Origin: Pagrus major
Taxonomy: Eukaryota; Chordata; Actinopteri; Spariformes; Sparidae
Length of the DNA stretch: 64,000 bases
Assembly: GCF_040436345.1 (NCBI RefSeq)
Contig: NC_133225.1
Coordinates: forward strand, 23,292,040-23,356,039
Direction of reading: 5' to 3'
The notes below the pieces were generated by a model that saw only the letters and a list, made by a program, of their open reading frames with translations, did no database searches and had not been told where the DNA came from. Below, in pieces: positions 13,001-24,290 of the stretch. The stretch's first letter is position 1. Each line of letters opens with the position of its first letter. The translations under genes and the position numbers were made by a program.

Positions 13001-15294
13001 TTTGGGGGGTTGGAACAGCACTGGTGGTGCGCTTGGGAGCACTGAAATGAAGTGTTTTTGTGTGCCGAGAGAAAAAATGCTGCATGTGCGTCTTGTCTCT
13101 ATGACAAAAATATCTTGACAACCAGCGCTATGATTGACACTGCACTGCACTGTTTCTTTTTTATTTGACATCAGGACATCAAAGCAAGAAAGCTATTGCA
13201 AAGAATATTGCAATATTTTTATGCTATATCCTGACACACAATATATGTTTTAATATTTTGAAATCTTTATATTGTATTATTATGTAATGATGCATTCTCT
13301 GTCTCTCGCTCTCTCTCTCAGCTGATCCACAGTTCAGTCGTAGACACGGCCATCGTGTTCCCTCACCGCCTCGGCTTGCCCTACAAACGTGCCTTGAGGA
13401 ACTTGATGGCCGACCACCTCAAACGCATCATCCAGGACAACGGTGAGAAAAATCTCACAGAAGGAGAGGCAGTTGTATTAATGCTTTATGATAAGAGATG
13501 TTATAAACATTTGTTATGATCCATTACTTTTGAGTTGACATAGTCCGTCTAAAAATTATAGTACTGCAAACATAGAATAACTAATTTCATATTGTTGATG
13601 ATTTCAGGTTTATTTGCATCCAGGCATTAAACAATGTTGTTGCAAAGCTCAGAGGCATTTAAACAAACAAATAATTTCATGAATTATTTAATTTCTCAGC
13701 TTTAAAAAGTGACTCAACATCTGAGTCCGAATAATGTGTAAAATTGTTTTTCATTTCTTTATTTCTTTTTTTTTTTCCAATAAGCCTTTACAGCATTTCA
13801 TCTCTGTTACACACAACTTAATCCCCTGTCACATTAACATGACCTGAGTTACACAAACAGACCCTCTCCTCTTTAACCCGAGGACATTTATGTCCTGGAA
13901 CATAATCACATAATCTCCATTTGTAGCCTGGTTTCATGCAAACAAAACAACAAACAACTAAAGATTGACTAATTGATCAGTCTGCATCAGTTAATATTGA
14001 TTTGTTGAGTACATCTGATTGAATCAGACACACAAATTAAAATGAATCTTTTTCAAATTACTCTCAAATTAAAGCCAGTTTTATTTGTGTATCATATACA
14101 GTGTTTTAATGAGATTTAAAGGCCCACAGCAGCTGCGCTTCCTTACAAGGCAAAGGTGCAAAACTCTCCCCAAAAACATTTGGACAGACATGAATGAAAA
14201 CTTTATAGGCGCTGCAGGTAGGAAAATGGCAATAGCAGAACAATTATCAGAAAGTCTTCACTGGTCTTTAACAGTAATGTAGTAAATCCTGTATAAAGAT
14301 GTCCAATAAAACAAGTCCCAGGAGTCCAGTTCAGTGAGTCTAATTAATCCAAACTCACAAATATATATGTGTGGTGTGCGTGTAGTATAAATTTAATCTA
14401 ATATTTGGGCTGCAGTCCAGTAAATCAGTCTGCTTTATTTGATTGCATTACATCCATTACACCAGCAGGTGTCACTGATGCACACTGAAGCCTGACTGTT
14501 AGTTTCATTCTGAGACACCTCAAAGCTTTTTTTGAAAGTGTTTTTTTACTTATGATGCGTTCATGAAATGTTAAAGTTTTCCAGGTATATTACAAAGGTT
14601 TCAAAGACTTCCAATGATGTAGCTTCTGTTTCGGAAACTTAACAGAGTTTTTGTTTTGTTCCTCTCTTATGTCCTTTGCTCCATGGCCTTCAACATTAAC
14701 ATTAACATAAGGTGGCCACATCCTCTGTGTTTTGGCAGTGTTGGTCTGTGGGTTGGTTGTTCCACCTCTTTGGTCCAGGCTTAAATATATCAACACCTAT
14801 TGGATGGATTGCCATTAAATTTGGTGCAGAAATTCATGGTTTCCTGATGAGGTTTCTGAGGCTATGTTCAGATTGCCAGCCCAAATCCAGATTGTACCCA
14901 AATTGATTTTAGGAAGTCTGGACAGCAAAAAATCACATGAAATACAACTTTTACCGCTCAAATCCAAACCACATTTAGAGATGATTTGAAATACAACTAG
15001 TTTGGGATATGGGTGCATATATGCATGTGCATGGATATGCAATGACAGTCAAATGACATGCATTGCATTATTTTTTGGGGACCTAAAATATTCACAAAAT
15101 AAACAATCAACTGAAACATGTTCAGCGCTGCAGTTTTCATGGGGACAAAATATGATTTAATCTTATTAAGAAAAAAATTTCTGTCATTTATTTATGTGTT
15201 TCCAGTGGAGGGCCACGACTCGAGCGAAGATGCGTCTGCTTGCATGGAGCTGATGTTCTGGAAGATCAAGGAGGATGCAAAGGTCAAAAGATGA
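864..15294 (+). CDS. rexo1: RNA exonuclease 1 homolog (elongin A-binding protein 1), 16 coding exons
   Basis: Nuclear DEDDh 3'-5' exoribonuclease; the mammalian protein binds elongin A. Coding exons: 864-1053, 2633-4470, 4566-4667, 7020-7230, 7544-7692, 7859-7996, 8102-8225, 8337-8462, 10355-10495, 10594-10707, 10871-10944, 12077-12187, 12445-12560, 12690-12828, 13322-13442, 15206-15294. All junctions are GT-AG and in phase, summing to 3,783 nt (1,260 residues); the human protein is about 1,220. Order: C3H zinc-finger-like N-terminus, long disordered Ser/Lys-rich region, conserved block around [11 protein letters not shown], conserved central part, Cys-rich motif, C-terminal exonuclease. Catalytic residues are D1103 and E1105 (ALDCEM), D1186 (SLESDLLAL), H1235 and D1240, all present. 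The start has A at -3 and the N-terminus begins like human REXO1. Family membership is very secure; the exon model was made by eye. Confidence 0.96.
1945..2310. mobile_element. hAT-like MITE of the 'agggctgcaactaa' type in rexo1 intron 1
   Basis: Begins TAGGGCTGCAACTAAT and ends ATTGTTGCAGCTCT, which are inverted ends of a MITE family very common in teleosts. The flanks GTATTGAG and GTACTGAT look like a diverged 8-bp target duplication (6 of 8 match), as hAT elements make. Related copies lie near 30853, 38325 and 44663. No coding capacity. Confidence 0.75.
2633..4470 (+). CDS. rexo1: rexo1 coding exon 2: large disordered exon with Y-x-P repeats
   Basis: This 1.84-kb exon encodes residues 64-676. 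Its first half carries short Y[DN]P motifs (YDPFNP, PYDPSK, AYDPGS, YNPTPG). It also has three longer imperfect units of the form KYT-V/L ... EY-x-P-x-S at about 2947-3013, 3103-3165 and 3310-3369. The second half is rich in Lys, Ser, Glu and Asp and is probably disordered. It ends with an acidic stretch and the conserved segments [10 protein letters not shown] and [15 protein letters not shown], both shared with human REXO1. The open frame runs on past 4470 to about 4533, but GTATTT at 4471 is the donor because the next exon joins in frame. Confidence 0.93.
4566..8462 (+). CDS. rexo1: rexo1 coding exons 3-8: conserved central region
   Basis: Six short exons (4566-4667, 7020-7230, 7544-7692, 7859-7996, 8102-8225, 8337-8462) encode residues 677 to about 960. 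Recognisable blocks shared with vertebrate REXO1 are [55 protein letters not shown] with [24 protein letters not shown] and [16 protein letters not shown]. This part contains the elongin A-binding family region. Exon 3 has overlapping possible donors at 4666 and 4668; GTAAGT at 4668 keeps the frame with exon 4. Confidence 0.92.
4929..5931. repeat. Foldback (long inverted-repeat) element in rexo1 intron 3
   Basis: The left arm at about 4929-5110 is the imperfect reverse complement of a right arm at about 5710-5931. The best-matched part pairs 4929-4985 (GCTGAGGTTGTTG, AGTGTCTGACA, ATTATGGAAA) with 5879-5931 read on the other strand. GTAACCAG and AGTCTCACTCT are also shared further in. The roughly 600-base loop contains a direct repeat of AATGCATTACAT (about 5217 and 5388). 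No transposase was found. Edges are approximate. Confidence 0.6.
6689..6830. repeat. Short dispersed repeat fragment in rexo1 intron 3
   Basis: The stretch beginning TAGGGGTAGACAGATTATCGG, with a run of GATTATC/CGATATT words, resembles one end of the teleost 'gaccgattatcggcc' repeat. Another fragment (TAGGTCGACCGATTATCAGCC) lies at about 26943-27010. No matching opposite end was found. Confidence 0.45.
7508..7535 (+). repeat. (GT)n microsatellite next to the rexo1 exon 5 acceptor
   Basis: About 14 uninterrupted GT units end nine bases before the exon starting at 7544. They replace most of the usual pyrimidine tract, leaving only GGGTCTCTAG. In the transcript this is a UG repeat, the binding preference of TDP-43 and CELF proteins. 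Confidence 0.9.
9183..9239 (+). repeat. Local duplication in rexo1 intron 8, copy 1
   Basis: About 57 bases, from TTTCTTCACATTCTCAGTGT to AAAGACAGCATTTGT, recur with a few differences at 10272-10329. The gap is about 1.03 kb. Confidence 0.75.
10272..10329 (+). repeat. Local duplication in rexo1 intron 8, copy 2, next to the exon 9 acceptor
   Basis: Second copy of the duplicated segment (TTTCTTCATGTTCTCAGTGT to AAAGACAGCATTTGT). It lies 25 bases before exon 9, so it probably contains or borders the branch-point region. Confidence 0.75.
10355..10944 (+). CDS. rexo1: rexo1 coding exons 9-11: Cys-rich zinc-binding-like module before the exonuclease
   Basis: Exons 10355-10495, 10594-10707 and 10871-10944 encode about residues 960-1069. 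Exon 10 reads [12 protein letters not shown]...[15 protein letters not shown]. Its CCxC plus CX5CX2H spacing suggests a structural zinc site. Exon 11 adds a WETNYSCC pair and a further Cys. Human REXO1 keeps the same cysteines. The module lies directly upstream of Exo I and probably helps fold or position the catalytic domain, which is an inference. Confidence 0.92.
11444..11460 (+). promoter_or_regulatory. CTCF-like core motif in rexo1 intron 11
   Basis: CCACTAGAGGGCGCGGC closely matches the core CTCF consensus. It is a single motif in an intron with no other support, so it is only a candidate insulator or loop-anchor site. It could also be part of an unrecognised repeat. Confidence 0.35.
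12077..15294 (+). CDS. rexo1: rexo1 coding exons 12-16: DEDDh exonuclease domain and stop
   Basis: Exons 12077-12187, 12445-12560, 12690-12828, 13322-13442 and 15206-15294 encode residues 1070-1260. Exo I is FALDCEM (D1103, E1105), Exo II is [12 protein letters not shown] (D1186), and Exo III is [10 protein letters not shown] (H1235, D1240). The His five residues before Asp places it in the DEDDh subgroup. The TGA is at 15292-15294, after KVKR; human REXO1 also ends in a short basic tail (KTKR). Confidence 0.95.
12240..12273 (+). repeat. (TG)n microsatellite in rexo1 intron 12
   Basis: A TG repeat with one C interruption, about 170 bases before the exon at 12445 and about 50 bases after the exon 12 donor. 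Confidence 0.9.
13443..15205 (+). other. rexo1 intron 15 (largest 3' intron), no gene inside
   Basis: Mostly AT-rich unique-looking sequence between the last two rexo1 coding exons. The only repeat recognised is the dispersed element at 15002-15125. Short open frames in this stretch have no recognisable product. Confidence 0.6.
15002..15125. repeat. Dispersed element, copy 1 (partner at 26371)
   Basis: From GGGATATGGGTGCATATATG to about ATTCACAAAATAAACAATCA, this segment is clearly homologous to 26371-26525. Shared words include GCATGTGCATGGATAT, AGTCAAATGA and GCATTATTTTT. It lies just upstream of the last rexo1 exon, with no coding potential. Confidence 0.7.
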
Positions 15295-16165
15295 CCTCTG
15301 ACCCCTCTTCTCCACTTTCCTCAGTTCAACTTCCTGCCTTCATATTGGTTGAAGGGAGACTGATTGCAGTTGAAACTGGAGGCCGGCACCTGCTGTCAGA
15401 GCTTTAAAGTCAGAGCGTTGGGGTGGTGATGGTTCAGCACAGGTGAAGGTTTTCAGCAGAAAAATCAGGAGAAGAAGCCGACTGTCGTTGCTGCCTACTG
15501 GACTGAATAAGAGAGCTGCCAGTCCCCTCAAAGCAATAGGAGCCCAAATTAACAGTGTTTTCATTTGCTTATTGGTATTTCAGTTCTTAATAATGTTAGT
15601 TTTAAATGTATTTCTGTTTATTTGAGGAGAAAACCTTTCAATAGAAGAACTACCTAAAATGCCAGGGCATTGTCCGCTGAACGATGATGATTACTTTGAT
15701 ATTCATGCAGGCTGCGTCTTCAGCCTAACTTGCACTATAGAAATGCTCTTGTTGTACAGGGCCCAAGTCTGAGTACCTCATCTGTGTTATAAAGGATTCA
15801 CTTCTAATGAACAACACGTTACTTAGTTACACTTAAGTGCATTGACGTCTTAGTCTGTCGAACATATTGCTTTGTAAATGCACTTGTGTTTTTCACATCG
15901 CACCTCGTTTTTCACTGATGCTCTGTATGGTGCGGCTCTTATCGAGTTGTTAGTTGGCTCTGAAACCTGACTAGTCCTATAATACTTGATCATCTAAAAC
16001 ACCATCTGCAGAAATGTAAAGTCTCTGCTGCTACCTATTTGCTAGTATAGTCGATGGATTATATCACTGTATTTTATAGTTCAGACTGAATACTGACTAT
16101 ATCCTCCACTGTCTCTGTGTCATGTGCACTGCATGAAATAAAACAACAGGTATCATTGTGATAGT
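15295..16165 (+). other. rexo1: rexo1 3' UTR with poly(A) signal
   Basis: Non-coding sequence after the rexo1 stop. The first canonical poly(A) signal, AATAAA, is at 16137-16142. A weaker ATTAAA is at 16339-16344. The cleavage site would be about 15-25 bases after the chosen signal. Confidence 0.6.
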
Positions 16166-16959
16166 TCAGCCCTGTTGAATTAGACCTGGGTTATTAATTA
16201 CAAACATCATCATTTAGTGAGTTCCAGCTAACGTGCTGCTTTATGTTGGACATGACTGAAAAAATTACTCGAGTGCTGTAAATATGCTGTAAGCAGCTTC
16301 CTTTTGTATTTGTTCATTTTGGTTGTTTATCTTTTTCTATTAAAAGGTGTCAGATAAAACAAGTTCTCGCTGTCTTTACATCTCAGCAGTCTAGCTGCAC
16401 AACAGTGAATGGGCGTAACAAAGTAAATCTTCTCAAGTGTTGTTCAGTTTTGAGATAGATGATGATTCCAGTTCTGGTGTGCCGCTTCCTGTCAGCATTC
16501 CCCACTCCGAGCCTGAAAACTTTGTCCTTCTGGTGGTCCAGAGCTCCCACCGGAACAAAGTGTGAGCAGTTAACATTTCAGCAAACAACTGATATAAATG
16601 TTTATTACCGGACTTTCAAATTGGCATGTGGAGGTGATCGTGGTGGAGCTACAGATGAGAGGATGGCAAACCAGTGAACTGATTATCTTTGGGTTTGGAC
16701 CTGATGGTCGGACAAAATCAGACAACTGAAGACGTCACTTTCTGGGAAACTGATGTGATGCATTTTTTAAAAGTTTTTTTTTGTTTTAGTTTATAATAAC
16801 AAGACTTCTTAAACAAGCAAATAATACCAGTAATTGTTTGCATTTTTAATGACTTATCAATGAAGTTGTTGCTGATAATCTGTAAATCAGCTAATCAATT
16901 AATCGACTGTCCGTTTCAGTCTGTTCAGGATGAATGCAGTAAAGTGTTTATTTGCTCTG

Positions 16960-17430
16960 GCTCTGGCAGAGATAATGCAGCTCTCCATCTCTCAGCATGG
17001 GGTCAGTTTTGGAGGCCCCTGCTCGCGGCTTCCCCCTCGTGACCCCCACTAGTCAAAGGTGATCACGGGGGAGAGCAACAGAGAGGCGCTGATCGAATTT
17101 GATAATGAAGACGACCCCTCTAAGCTGCTTTGCTCCACATGTTCAAAATCTCTGCAACACTCAATAAACACTAGGAAGCCCCCCTCCCTGTCACTGGAAC
17201 ATTGTGTAGGTATTGATCCCAGCTAACTGGCTCTTTTAATACCTGGGGTCTGTGGCCCGGCCTGGGGAAATGCATACTGACATGTGACGGGAGGAGCTTA
17301 ACAGGCAAACACACTGAAGAAAGGATGGGCCTCTCAGTTTAGCATTTCTCTCCCATTTTTTCCAATTTACACATCTGCTGAAGAAAGGAGAATTACAGCG
17401 GCTGCACCTGCTGTTAAAAAGACATATAGA
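16960..17430. promoter_or_regulatory. Candidate regulatory block A upstream of the Dmbx-like gene
   Basis: Non-repetitive, more complex sequence than its AT-rich surroundings, including CTAGTCAAAGGTGATCACGG, GATTTGATAATG-like words and GGAAATGCATACTGACATG. It has no open-frame conservation signature. The call rests on composition and on position within a developmental gene's upstream spacer, so it is speculative without alignments. Confidence 0.3.
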
Positions 17431-18383
17431 CCGCAAGAGGCCCGGCGCAGTACTGAGAGGAAGCTGTCACACTGTCAGAAACTATTTGTGCAGCAGAGGT
17501 GGAAGAAGAGTACGGATCTTTACTGAAGCAGAAAGTAGTGATAAAACTGTGTAAAAACACCCAAGTACAAGTGAAAGTCCTGGAATGAAATCATCATCAT
17601 AAAAATGTCATTTCAAAAGTAAGTTTTAGGGGCTTCATAGCAATTTACATTTATTAATCACTTTTTTATTTGTCATGTGTATACTTTACATACATGATGG
17701 AAACTTGATGTGCGTCTGGTTGTTTATTTTCCTAAAACAGACGAGACAAATACTGGTTTTTGTTAAACTGTAGAAAGTATTTTAACTTTCTGCTTCACAA
17801 GAACGGACTCAGCAGGGTTGTTAATATGTCTCTTGCAAGATTGCAGCTCAACAACGACACAGTTTTGTGAGACCAGAATGGCAGGAAGGGGACAGGCAGT
17901 CCTTACCGTCCTCATCACGTCCTCTCTATGGTGAATATGAGTTGTTACCATCAGGACTGAGGTCAGAGATGAGTCACAGTTATGATGAGTTGCAACTTGA
18001 CTCGACAGAAAATAAAGGACTTGTGACTCAACTTGAGACATGATAACCCGGGAATGACTCCGTGTTCATTTTCAGTTTATTTTTTTTAGTCTGGTTGCCG
18101 GTACTTGACTGTTTAGAAGTGATTAGAAGGGAACACATTTTCATTGAAAAGAAATTAAAGGTCCTTTAAGACATAATAAGCTTTCATAAAGATTTTTTTC
18201 GATGACATTTATTTCCCTGGATGAACAAAAAAAACCAAACTTTATTTCTCATGTATTATTTGAACATATTAAATAAATGGGGCAATAATATCATTTTTAA
18301 TACTAATACCTTGTCACCTTACAAAGACCAGGTCGTGCAGGTAAGACTGACATTTCTTGGGTTTGGCAAAAGTGACCTGCTCG

Positions 18384-18400
18384 AGACTTGAGTCACATGT
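18384..18400. repeat. 'gacttgagtcac' dispersed repeat fragment
   Basis: GAGACTTGAGTCACATG belongs to a family with related words at about 17960-18035 (GAGTTGCAACTTGACTCG) and 27030-27130 (GACTTGAGTCACGTG). It is recognised as a common fish interspersed repeat. Boundaries are unclear. Confidence 0.4.
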
Positions 18401-18984
18401 CTGACAGAGATCCTTTGTGCCTTCCAGTACAGCTGGATACTTGCGATATGAGGTGTGTGTCACTTGCATTTTTGGTTTTGTGACGCTGTCTGCCGCTCTG
18501 TTTGATTACTCATGTCTTTACCTGTTTCTGTACTGAGGCAGGAGTGTCAGGAGAATGAGCCACACCTGAAGTAACTTCCTCTGACTGCTGCACCCTCTGT
18601 TAGAGGGCCGGAGATCTCCCTCTTGCGCTCTCTGTCTCCCAACCAGCAGGGTTTTTAGTTTGGTTGTGTTCATTTAGATTTGGTTTAATTCAATTTATTA
18701 AAACACCGTTGACGATGTTTGCCTTTGTGTGGTTTCACTTTTTGCTGTGACCTTCACAGCTGGGTTGTGAAAAAATAATTTCTGAGAGGAAAATAAACAA
18801 AGCTAACATTTGATAACAAAAACAATGCTGAGCACAATGAATGTTGTCCGTCAGCTTCACATGTCTGTGAACTCTGGCACAAAGTGGCTCCAGTATGAGC
18901 AGCTTTAACTCGCTTTATCCTGCCATATTAAATGTTGTCACCCTCAGACTTACTTGGAAGTGAACCACAATCTTTGTTTACACA

Positions 18985-19770
18985 CTGTGTGTTATCACTG
19001 GGCTTTAAAGGTGATGGCTTAAAGAGGCCAGGGTCTGTTTTCTCTCTCTGTTGGTCTTCACCTCACCCCTCTCACCCCAGTCTCGCCCACTGTGGGTGCC
19101 CTTGACCCTTGGGACACCCACAGCTGCCTGCCCTCTCGCCCAATTAAGAGACTGATCTTTACTCAGTCCACTCGTATTGATCCGCAGCTCCCAGGGGCTG
19201 CACAGGAGATCATAAGGAGCTAATTGGAAGGTAATACGCTGCTCATTTTTGATCAATAATATCACATTAGTGGATCATTTTGTTCACTTTAAAGCTTCTC
19301 ATTTAAATTCTGCTCTCTGAACCAAAGTTATCTGTGTGTGTATGTTTGAGATTTTTTTTGTGTGTGTGTACTTGGTATGTTTGCAGCCAGGTCAATGTCC
19401 CTCTAAGCCCTGAGTGAGTGTGTCAGAGCCGGTGTCAGGCCTCACAGCGTGATCCTGGCACTCAGAGGGGCTTAAGAGGACCGACTGACCCGCCGCCCGC
19501 TCTCCCTGTCTCCCTCAGGTCAAAGGCCAGCCGGCCTTCATCGATTCCCCCCGATGAAGAAGTCTTTAGCTCCTCCGCCTGCTCGCCCCTCTCCGGCCCA
19601 CATGCTCCCGGACTATCATGGCGGCCCCTGAAGGCCTCTCAATTGTGTTTTGCATGCCGATCGATCCAGTTGGTGTCTTAGGGGGGCCGTCCTTTGAGAT
19701 AACTGACAACTACAAAGGTCCCCTCCTGACAGGCCCTTGTCAATACAAATTTCCACTATTGATAAGTAAT
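18985..19770. promoter_or_regulatory. Candidate regulatory block B upstream of the Dmbx-like gene
   Basis: A long GC-richer block without recognised repeats. It contains homeodomain-type words, among them GGAGCTAATTG at 19216-19226 followed by GGTAATACGC, and TTTGCATGCCGATCGATCCA near 19650. The same 11-base word GGAGCTAATTG recurs in block C at 21869. Predicted from composition and motif content only. Confidence 0.35.
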
Positions 19771-20044
19771 TAAAGAAAGCCTGAACATAAGGGGAGTTTG
19801 CTCTGAAGCATCTGTTAAACAGGAGACATTAACAAAAAACGTCTTGGTGACAAAAGAAGAAGACAATGACAAAAAATAAGATTAACTGCCCCTCCACCCA
19901 CACGTACTCCAACTGCCCCTTCAACTGCCTCTAACTGACACAACAGGTTCATTGATCCTTAAGCTGATATTATGCAATATTTTATTGGTCAATTGAGAGA
20001 AAATTATGAAGTAACTCCTTTAATAATGAGATAATCGTTTCGGT

Positions 20045-20270
20045 AAGGGATGCACGATAATATCAGCACGTTATCAGTATTGGCATCGGACCGTATGGAC
20101 ATTTTTCTGTCAATACGCAGATAAGTTAATATGATAAAGTGAACTTTCTTATTTCGTCTGGTGAGTGTGTATTACTGTATGTTTTCAGAGGCATTGTGTG
20201 TCTGCATCACGATAAGAGGAGGCAAGAAGGAACGTATCGGATATCGGAAATCTTACATCAAGTATCCCTA
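20045..20270. mobile_element. Small MITE with 'agggatgc' ends
   Basis: Starts AAGGGATGCACGATAAT and ends ATCAAGTATCCCTA, so the ends are short imperfect inverted repeats. The interior carries ATCAGTATTGG and CGGATATCGG words typical of fish non-autonomous DNA transposons. No clear target duplication and no coding capacity. Confidence 0.6.
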
Positions 20271-21859
20271 GTTCAGGTCATCTTTCAAGCAATTGTGCTA
20301 AATAATTCCTGGTTCCATGTTCTCAGTGTGTGAGCCTTTGCTATTTTCCTTTGTTTTATGTTTTCAGAAAGTAAATCTATTTGAAATGTGGAGCATTTTC
20401 TCACTATCTTCAGTCACCAGCACACATGTTTGCACCAGACAGCTCCCACTGTGTCATATTTAATTTTTTCTGCAGGTGCAAATATGTTGTCAGAGGATCC
20501 ACAGCTGAGATTCGGTCTTAAAAAAATCTGTTTTCTCACAGTTCAACACACGTTCTTTTCCCGATAATAATCCAAACATCTTTGGGTTTTGGACTGTTGC
20601 TTGTACAAATGAGGCAAAAGAAGAACTTTCAAACATCAAACTTCTTCTTTTTTTTTTTTTTTTTTTACCATTTTCTGACAATGAATCAAGAAAATAACTG
20701 TCAGATTAGTCGACAATGAGTAAAATGACTAAATGATTGTTAGGTGGCGCTCTGACTGAACATAATTGATTGTTTGTTTTGCTCATTCAGTGAATTGTGA
20801 CTTGTTTGGTACCACGTTCTGATGAAACGTAACACTTCAAGTGTTTAAAGTTGTAACCTGTTATTGGTTGATAGATATATAACAATTGCTTTATAAATCA
20901 GTGATAATCAATTCATAAGAATAACTTTTGGGTTGCCAGGTTGTAAAAAATGTTAATGGCAGCGGTTTGTCTGTTGTGTTTAGTGATAAAAAAGTGATAA
21001 ATGTTGATAATCCATCGATAAATGATCCTAGCCTTCTTATTTTCTGATCAGTCATTAGGTTTGCACTTAGAAAATGTTAACAAGTCATTAACAAAGAGGT
21101 TTCAATAATTAAGACTGCAGTTGTGAGTGATATTTGTTCGAAGCCCTCTGTAGAAATAGGTGATCAAAGGGCTTTTTCACAACCTGGCAACCCAGAAGTT
21201 GTTAATAGTTTATAACCAGATAACTCAATGATTTATTGACCATAATTGAAAGCATTAGTTACAACTTCATAAAGAGCACCTTATTAGAAAGTGATACCAC
21301 ATTTTTCTCATTGCCTCTTTAATAAAACTGTGAAATGTTTTGCAGTAAATTCAGCCTGTTTGCAGCAGAAACATACCTGACAAGGCTTGTATGGACTTAA
21401 ATAACTTCAAGCAGGCTACAGACTGAATCGTCACATCATCAGCAGAGCAGTGAGGTCCCTGTAATTCCCTCTGCTGCATGTGACAAGAGTTATTAAACCT
21501 GTGCCAGGTTTCACCTGCTCTCTGCTCAGTCTGTTGTCAGTGATGTGACTTCGCCTTTTGTCTTTTATTCGCTGTAATCCATGCATGTGTAAGTGGATCC
21601 TCTAAGAGCAGGATAACTCCTTTTAAAGCGGTTTTAAACACTACAGGAGGGACTCAAATCCACTAACTTCTCATTTACCTCTGCACCTAAGTCTTTAATG
21701 CAAAACACTCATATCCTGGTGATTAGACCTGCTGCACCGACGCCTGTTTCTTACGAGAAACTGCTCTTAACTTCAGGAAAAATGGAGTATGATGGTGTGT
21801 GGAGCTCAGTGGTTGTTTGGAAGTGTGGAAATTTGTAGATGGAGCAGTTTTGGTTGACT

Positions 21860-22290
21860 GGGAACTGAGGAGCTAATTGAAGAGGCTACGACTCATTTAG
21901 ACTGAACCCTGGTCGTCCTGATGGGTAGGAGGTGAACCCGGCCGAGCCCTGCCTGGCCCGCAGAAGGGGAAATGATCCGGGGGGGCGGGGGGCGGTGAGT
22001 GAGTCAGTGGTGGCAGCTCTGGGATGGGGAGGGTCACACACAACCACACTCTTTGTGTGCCTCTAATCCCCCCAGCCAACACAGCTTTGGCCAGGTTTCA
22101 TCATGAAAGTGCCATGAAATAACTACTTTTTTTTCTCTCCTCGCAGTAAATCTCCCCTAATCCTGCGGGCTGCGGAGACAAAGGCCTCTGGGACCTAATC
22201 CTGGAGCTTTTAGTGGAGCTGAGGGGCTGGCCGACAGAGCCTCTTCTAAATGACTTATTTCTATCGGACACTAATATAGCTTGACAGCCA
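21860..22290. promoter_or_regulatory. Candidate regulatory block C upstream of the Dmbx-like gene
   Basis: GC-richer, non-repetitive stretch with GGAGCTAATTG at 21869-21879, the same word as in block B. A G-rich run at 21979-21995 and a segment around TCTCCCCTAATCCTGCGGGC (about 22151) follow. TAATCC is the preferred core of K50 homeodomains such as Otx and Dmbx. Speculative without comparative data. Confidence 0.35.
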
Positions 22291-22703
22291 AGAACAGCGA
22301 AAGGAGGAGGAAAGAAAGGCAAGGGGAAAAAAGAGCACAAACATTTTCACATATTTTGGAAGTCTGAGCAGTTTGATTGTGTGCAAGTGTGAGAGGAAGA
22401 TGTGGACCATGGTTATTTGTGTACAGCCTCAAAGTAAACATCAGTCAAGACATCTTATGTGTTTATCTGTGAACATTGATAAAATATTAAACGGTTTCTT
22501 GATGTGCAGTTGACTGGGTGGAGGAATGTACCTGTAGCATCTTATTTTACATCAGGATCTGTTTGTTCGACGATAATGTCGAGTGACATCGGACACAGCA
22601 AAATGGCTCTGCAATACTAACAGAAAACAAGGGATATGCAACAAGTTATACTCACTGCAAAGATGATTTCAGAAGACTTTACAAGTTTTATTTTGTAATT
22701 TAA

Positions 22704-22955
22704 AGGTGCACTATGTAGTTTTGGGGAGGAAAGAGAGAGATCTTCATTGGCTGATTCATTTATGTCTAAACAAAATAAATAAACAAACTTTTTATGACTG
22801 AATAAACTGAATAAACAAACTGACCTTAAAGAACAACACAGTTTCATACTGTTTTAATTAGCTTATATTTGGCGGACCCTGCCACCTTTCTTATTTTCCT
22901 CTGAGAACAGCTTGTTTATTCAGTCATGGATGTTTTGTATTATTACCTCATTAAT
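22704..22955 (-). mobile_element. Palindromic MITE of the 'aaaggtgcactatgtag' type, truncated copy
   Basis: Begins TAAAGGTGCACTATGTAGTT. It is homologous, in opposite orientation, to the element at 24291-24648, sharing GGCGGACCCTGCCACCTTT and CTGAATAAACAAAC words. It runs out near ATTACCTCATTAAT, so the far inverted repeat is missing. Confidence 0.75.
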
Positions 22956-24290
22956 CAATAAACACAACAAGAAGATTTCAAGTAAACATACCTTGAAACA
23001 AATAATTACACATTTTCCTTGATGGTAGCCTGAGAAAAAAAAAACCTGAAATAACAGAAATAATGTGACAAATAGGTGCCTAAAGGTACATGTAAGATAC
23101 TGGCAAAAGAATATCTCTAAACTTCAAGATTTTGAACAACCCAGAATAAATGATAGCTAGATAACCACAGGTAAGTTATAACTTTACATTTGTTTAGGTT
23201 CAATTTTCTATCTAGGGTTAGGGAAACATCGTAATTTGGCTTTAAATAGCCTGTTTTTGTCTCGCCACAAAAATGCCTGGAGTTGTCTCCTTAAAAAAAC
23301 ACCTCAGATTTTGTCGCCACATATACAGCTGGAGATGGTCCGCCTTTACTGTGAAAAATAGACAGCTTTGGTAGCCACGGAAACGGTTGAGAATCTCGCC
23401 ACAAGCTGCAGCCGTTGGCGGCCTTGTGGCTTGTAAAAACACCACCATCATCATCTAAGTCAGCTAACAAGCATATGATACAAAAGTCAACCTCAGATGT
23501 ATCTGCGGTTTGCAGAAACGTTAACTTATATCCAGGCGACTGGGCTGTTGTGAAGAGAAAACTCACACGGAAAGCTACAAGCTAAAGCTAGCACACCAAC
23601 TGACCGCTTGAACTGAAAAACCATGCACTGGTGAGTCTCCCATTCCTGTCTCGGAAAACTGAGATCTTTTCTGTGGGAAGAAGGACTTTACATTTGTATG
23701 CCGGTCTACCAAGATACATCTTGAAACTTCTCACTGAAGAGTTGAACTACAAAAGCTAGCTAGCAGTTACAGTTGGTAGCATCAGTCGCCATGGAGACCA
23801 CCACTCACACAGAAATGGGACATACTGCTGAGTGAAAAAGTGTACAGGCCATGAAGAAACATAAAGAAAACTCTGTATTTAAGACATCTGATGCACGTCT
23901 GTCCATAAGAGTGATCCCTCCTCTGTCTCACTTTTCCTGTGTTTTCTAATCCAAATGAACTTTACTGATGAGAAATCAGTGGTGGAATAAGTACTCAGAT
24001 CTTTTTCAGTCGGTAAAACTACAAATACCACAGTGTTAAAAGTACTGATCCCCAAATTCTGGGCCTCCCGAGCAGACATGTAACATCAAAAAAACAATTT
24101 AAAAAACAAAACAGTGGGTAAAATGCCCTCACTCTAAATTGTTGTAAATGGTTTATAACACATTAATTTAGTTACAAGCCGATACAAGATCTTTATAAAG
24201 ACATAATGAATGACAATATAGTCAACACTTATGTGATCATTTAAAATATGTCTATAGGAAAAGTTATAATTGTTGACAAATAATGTACAT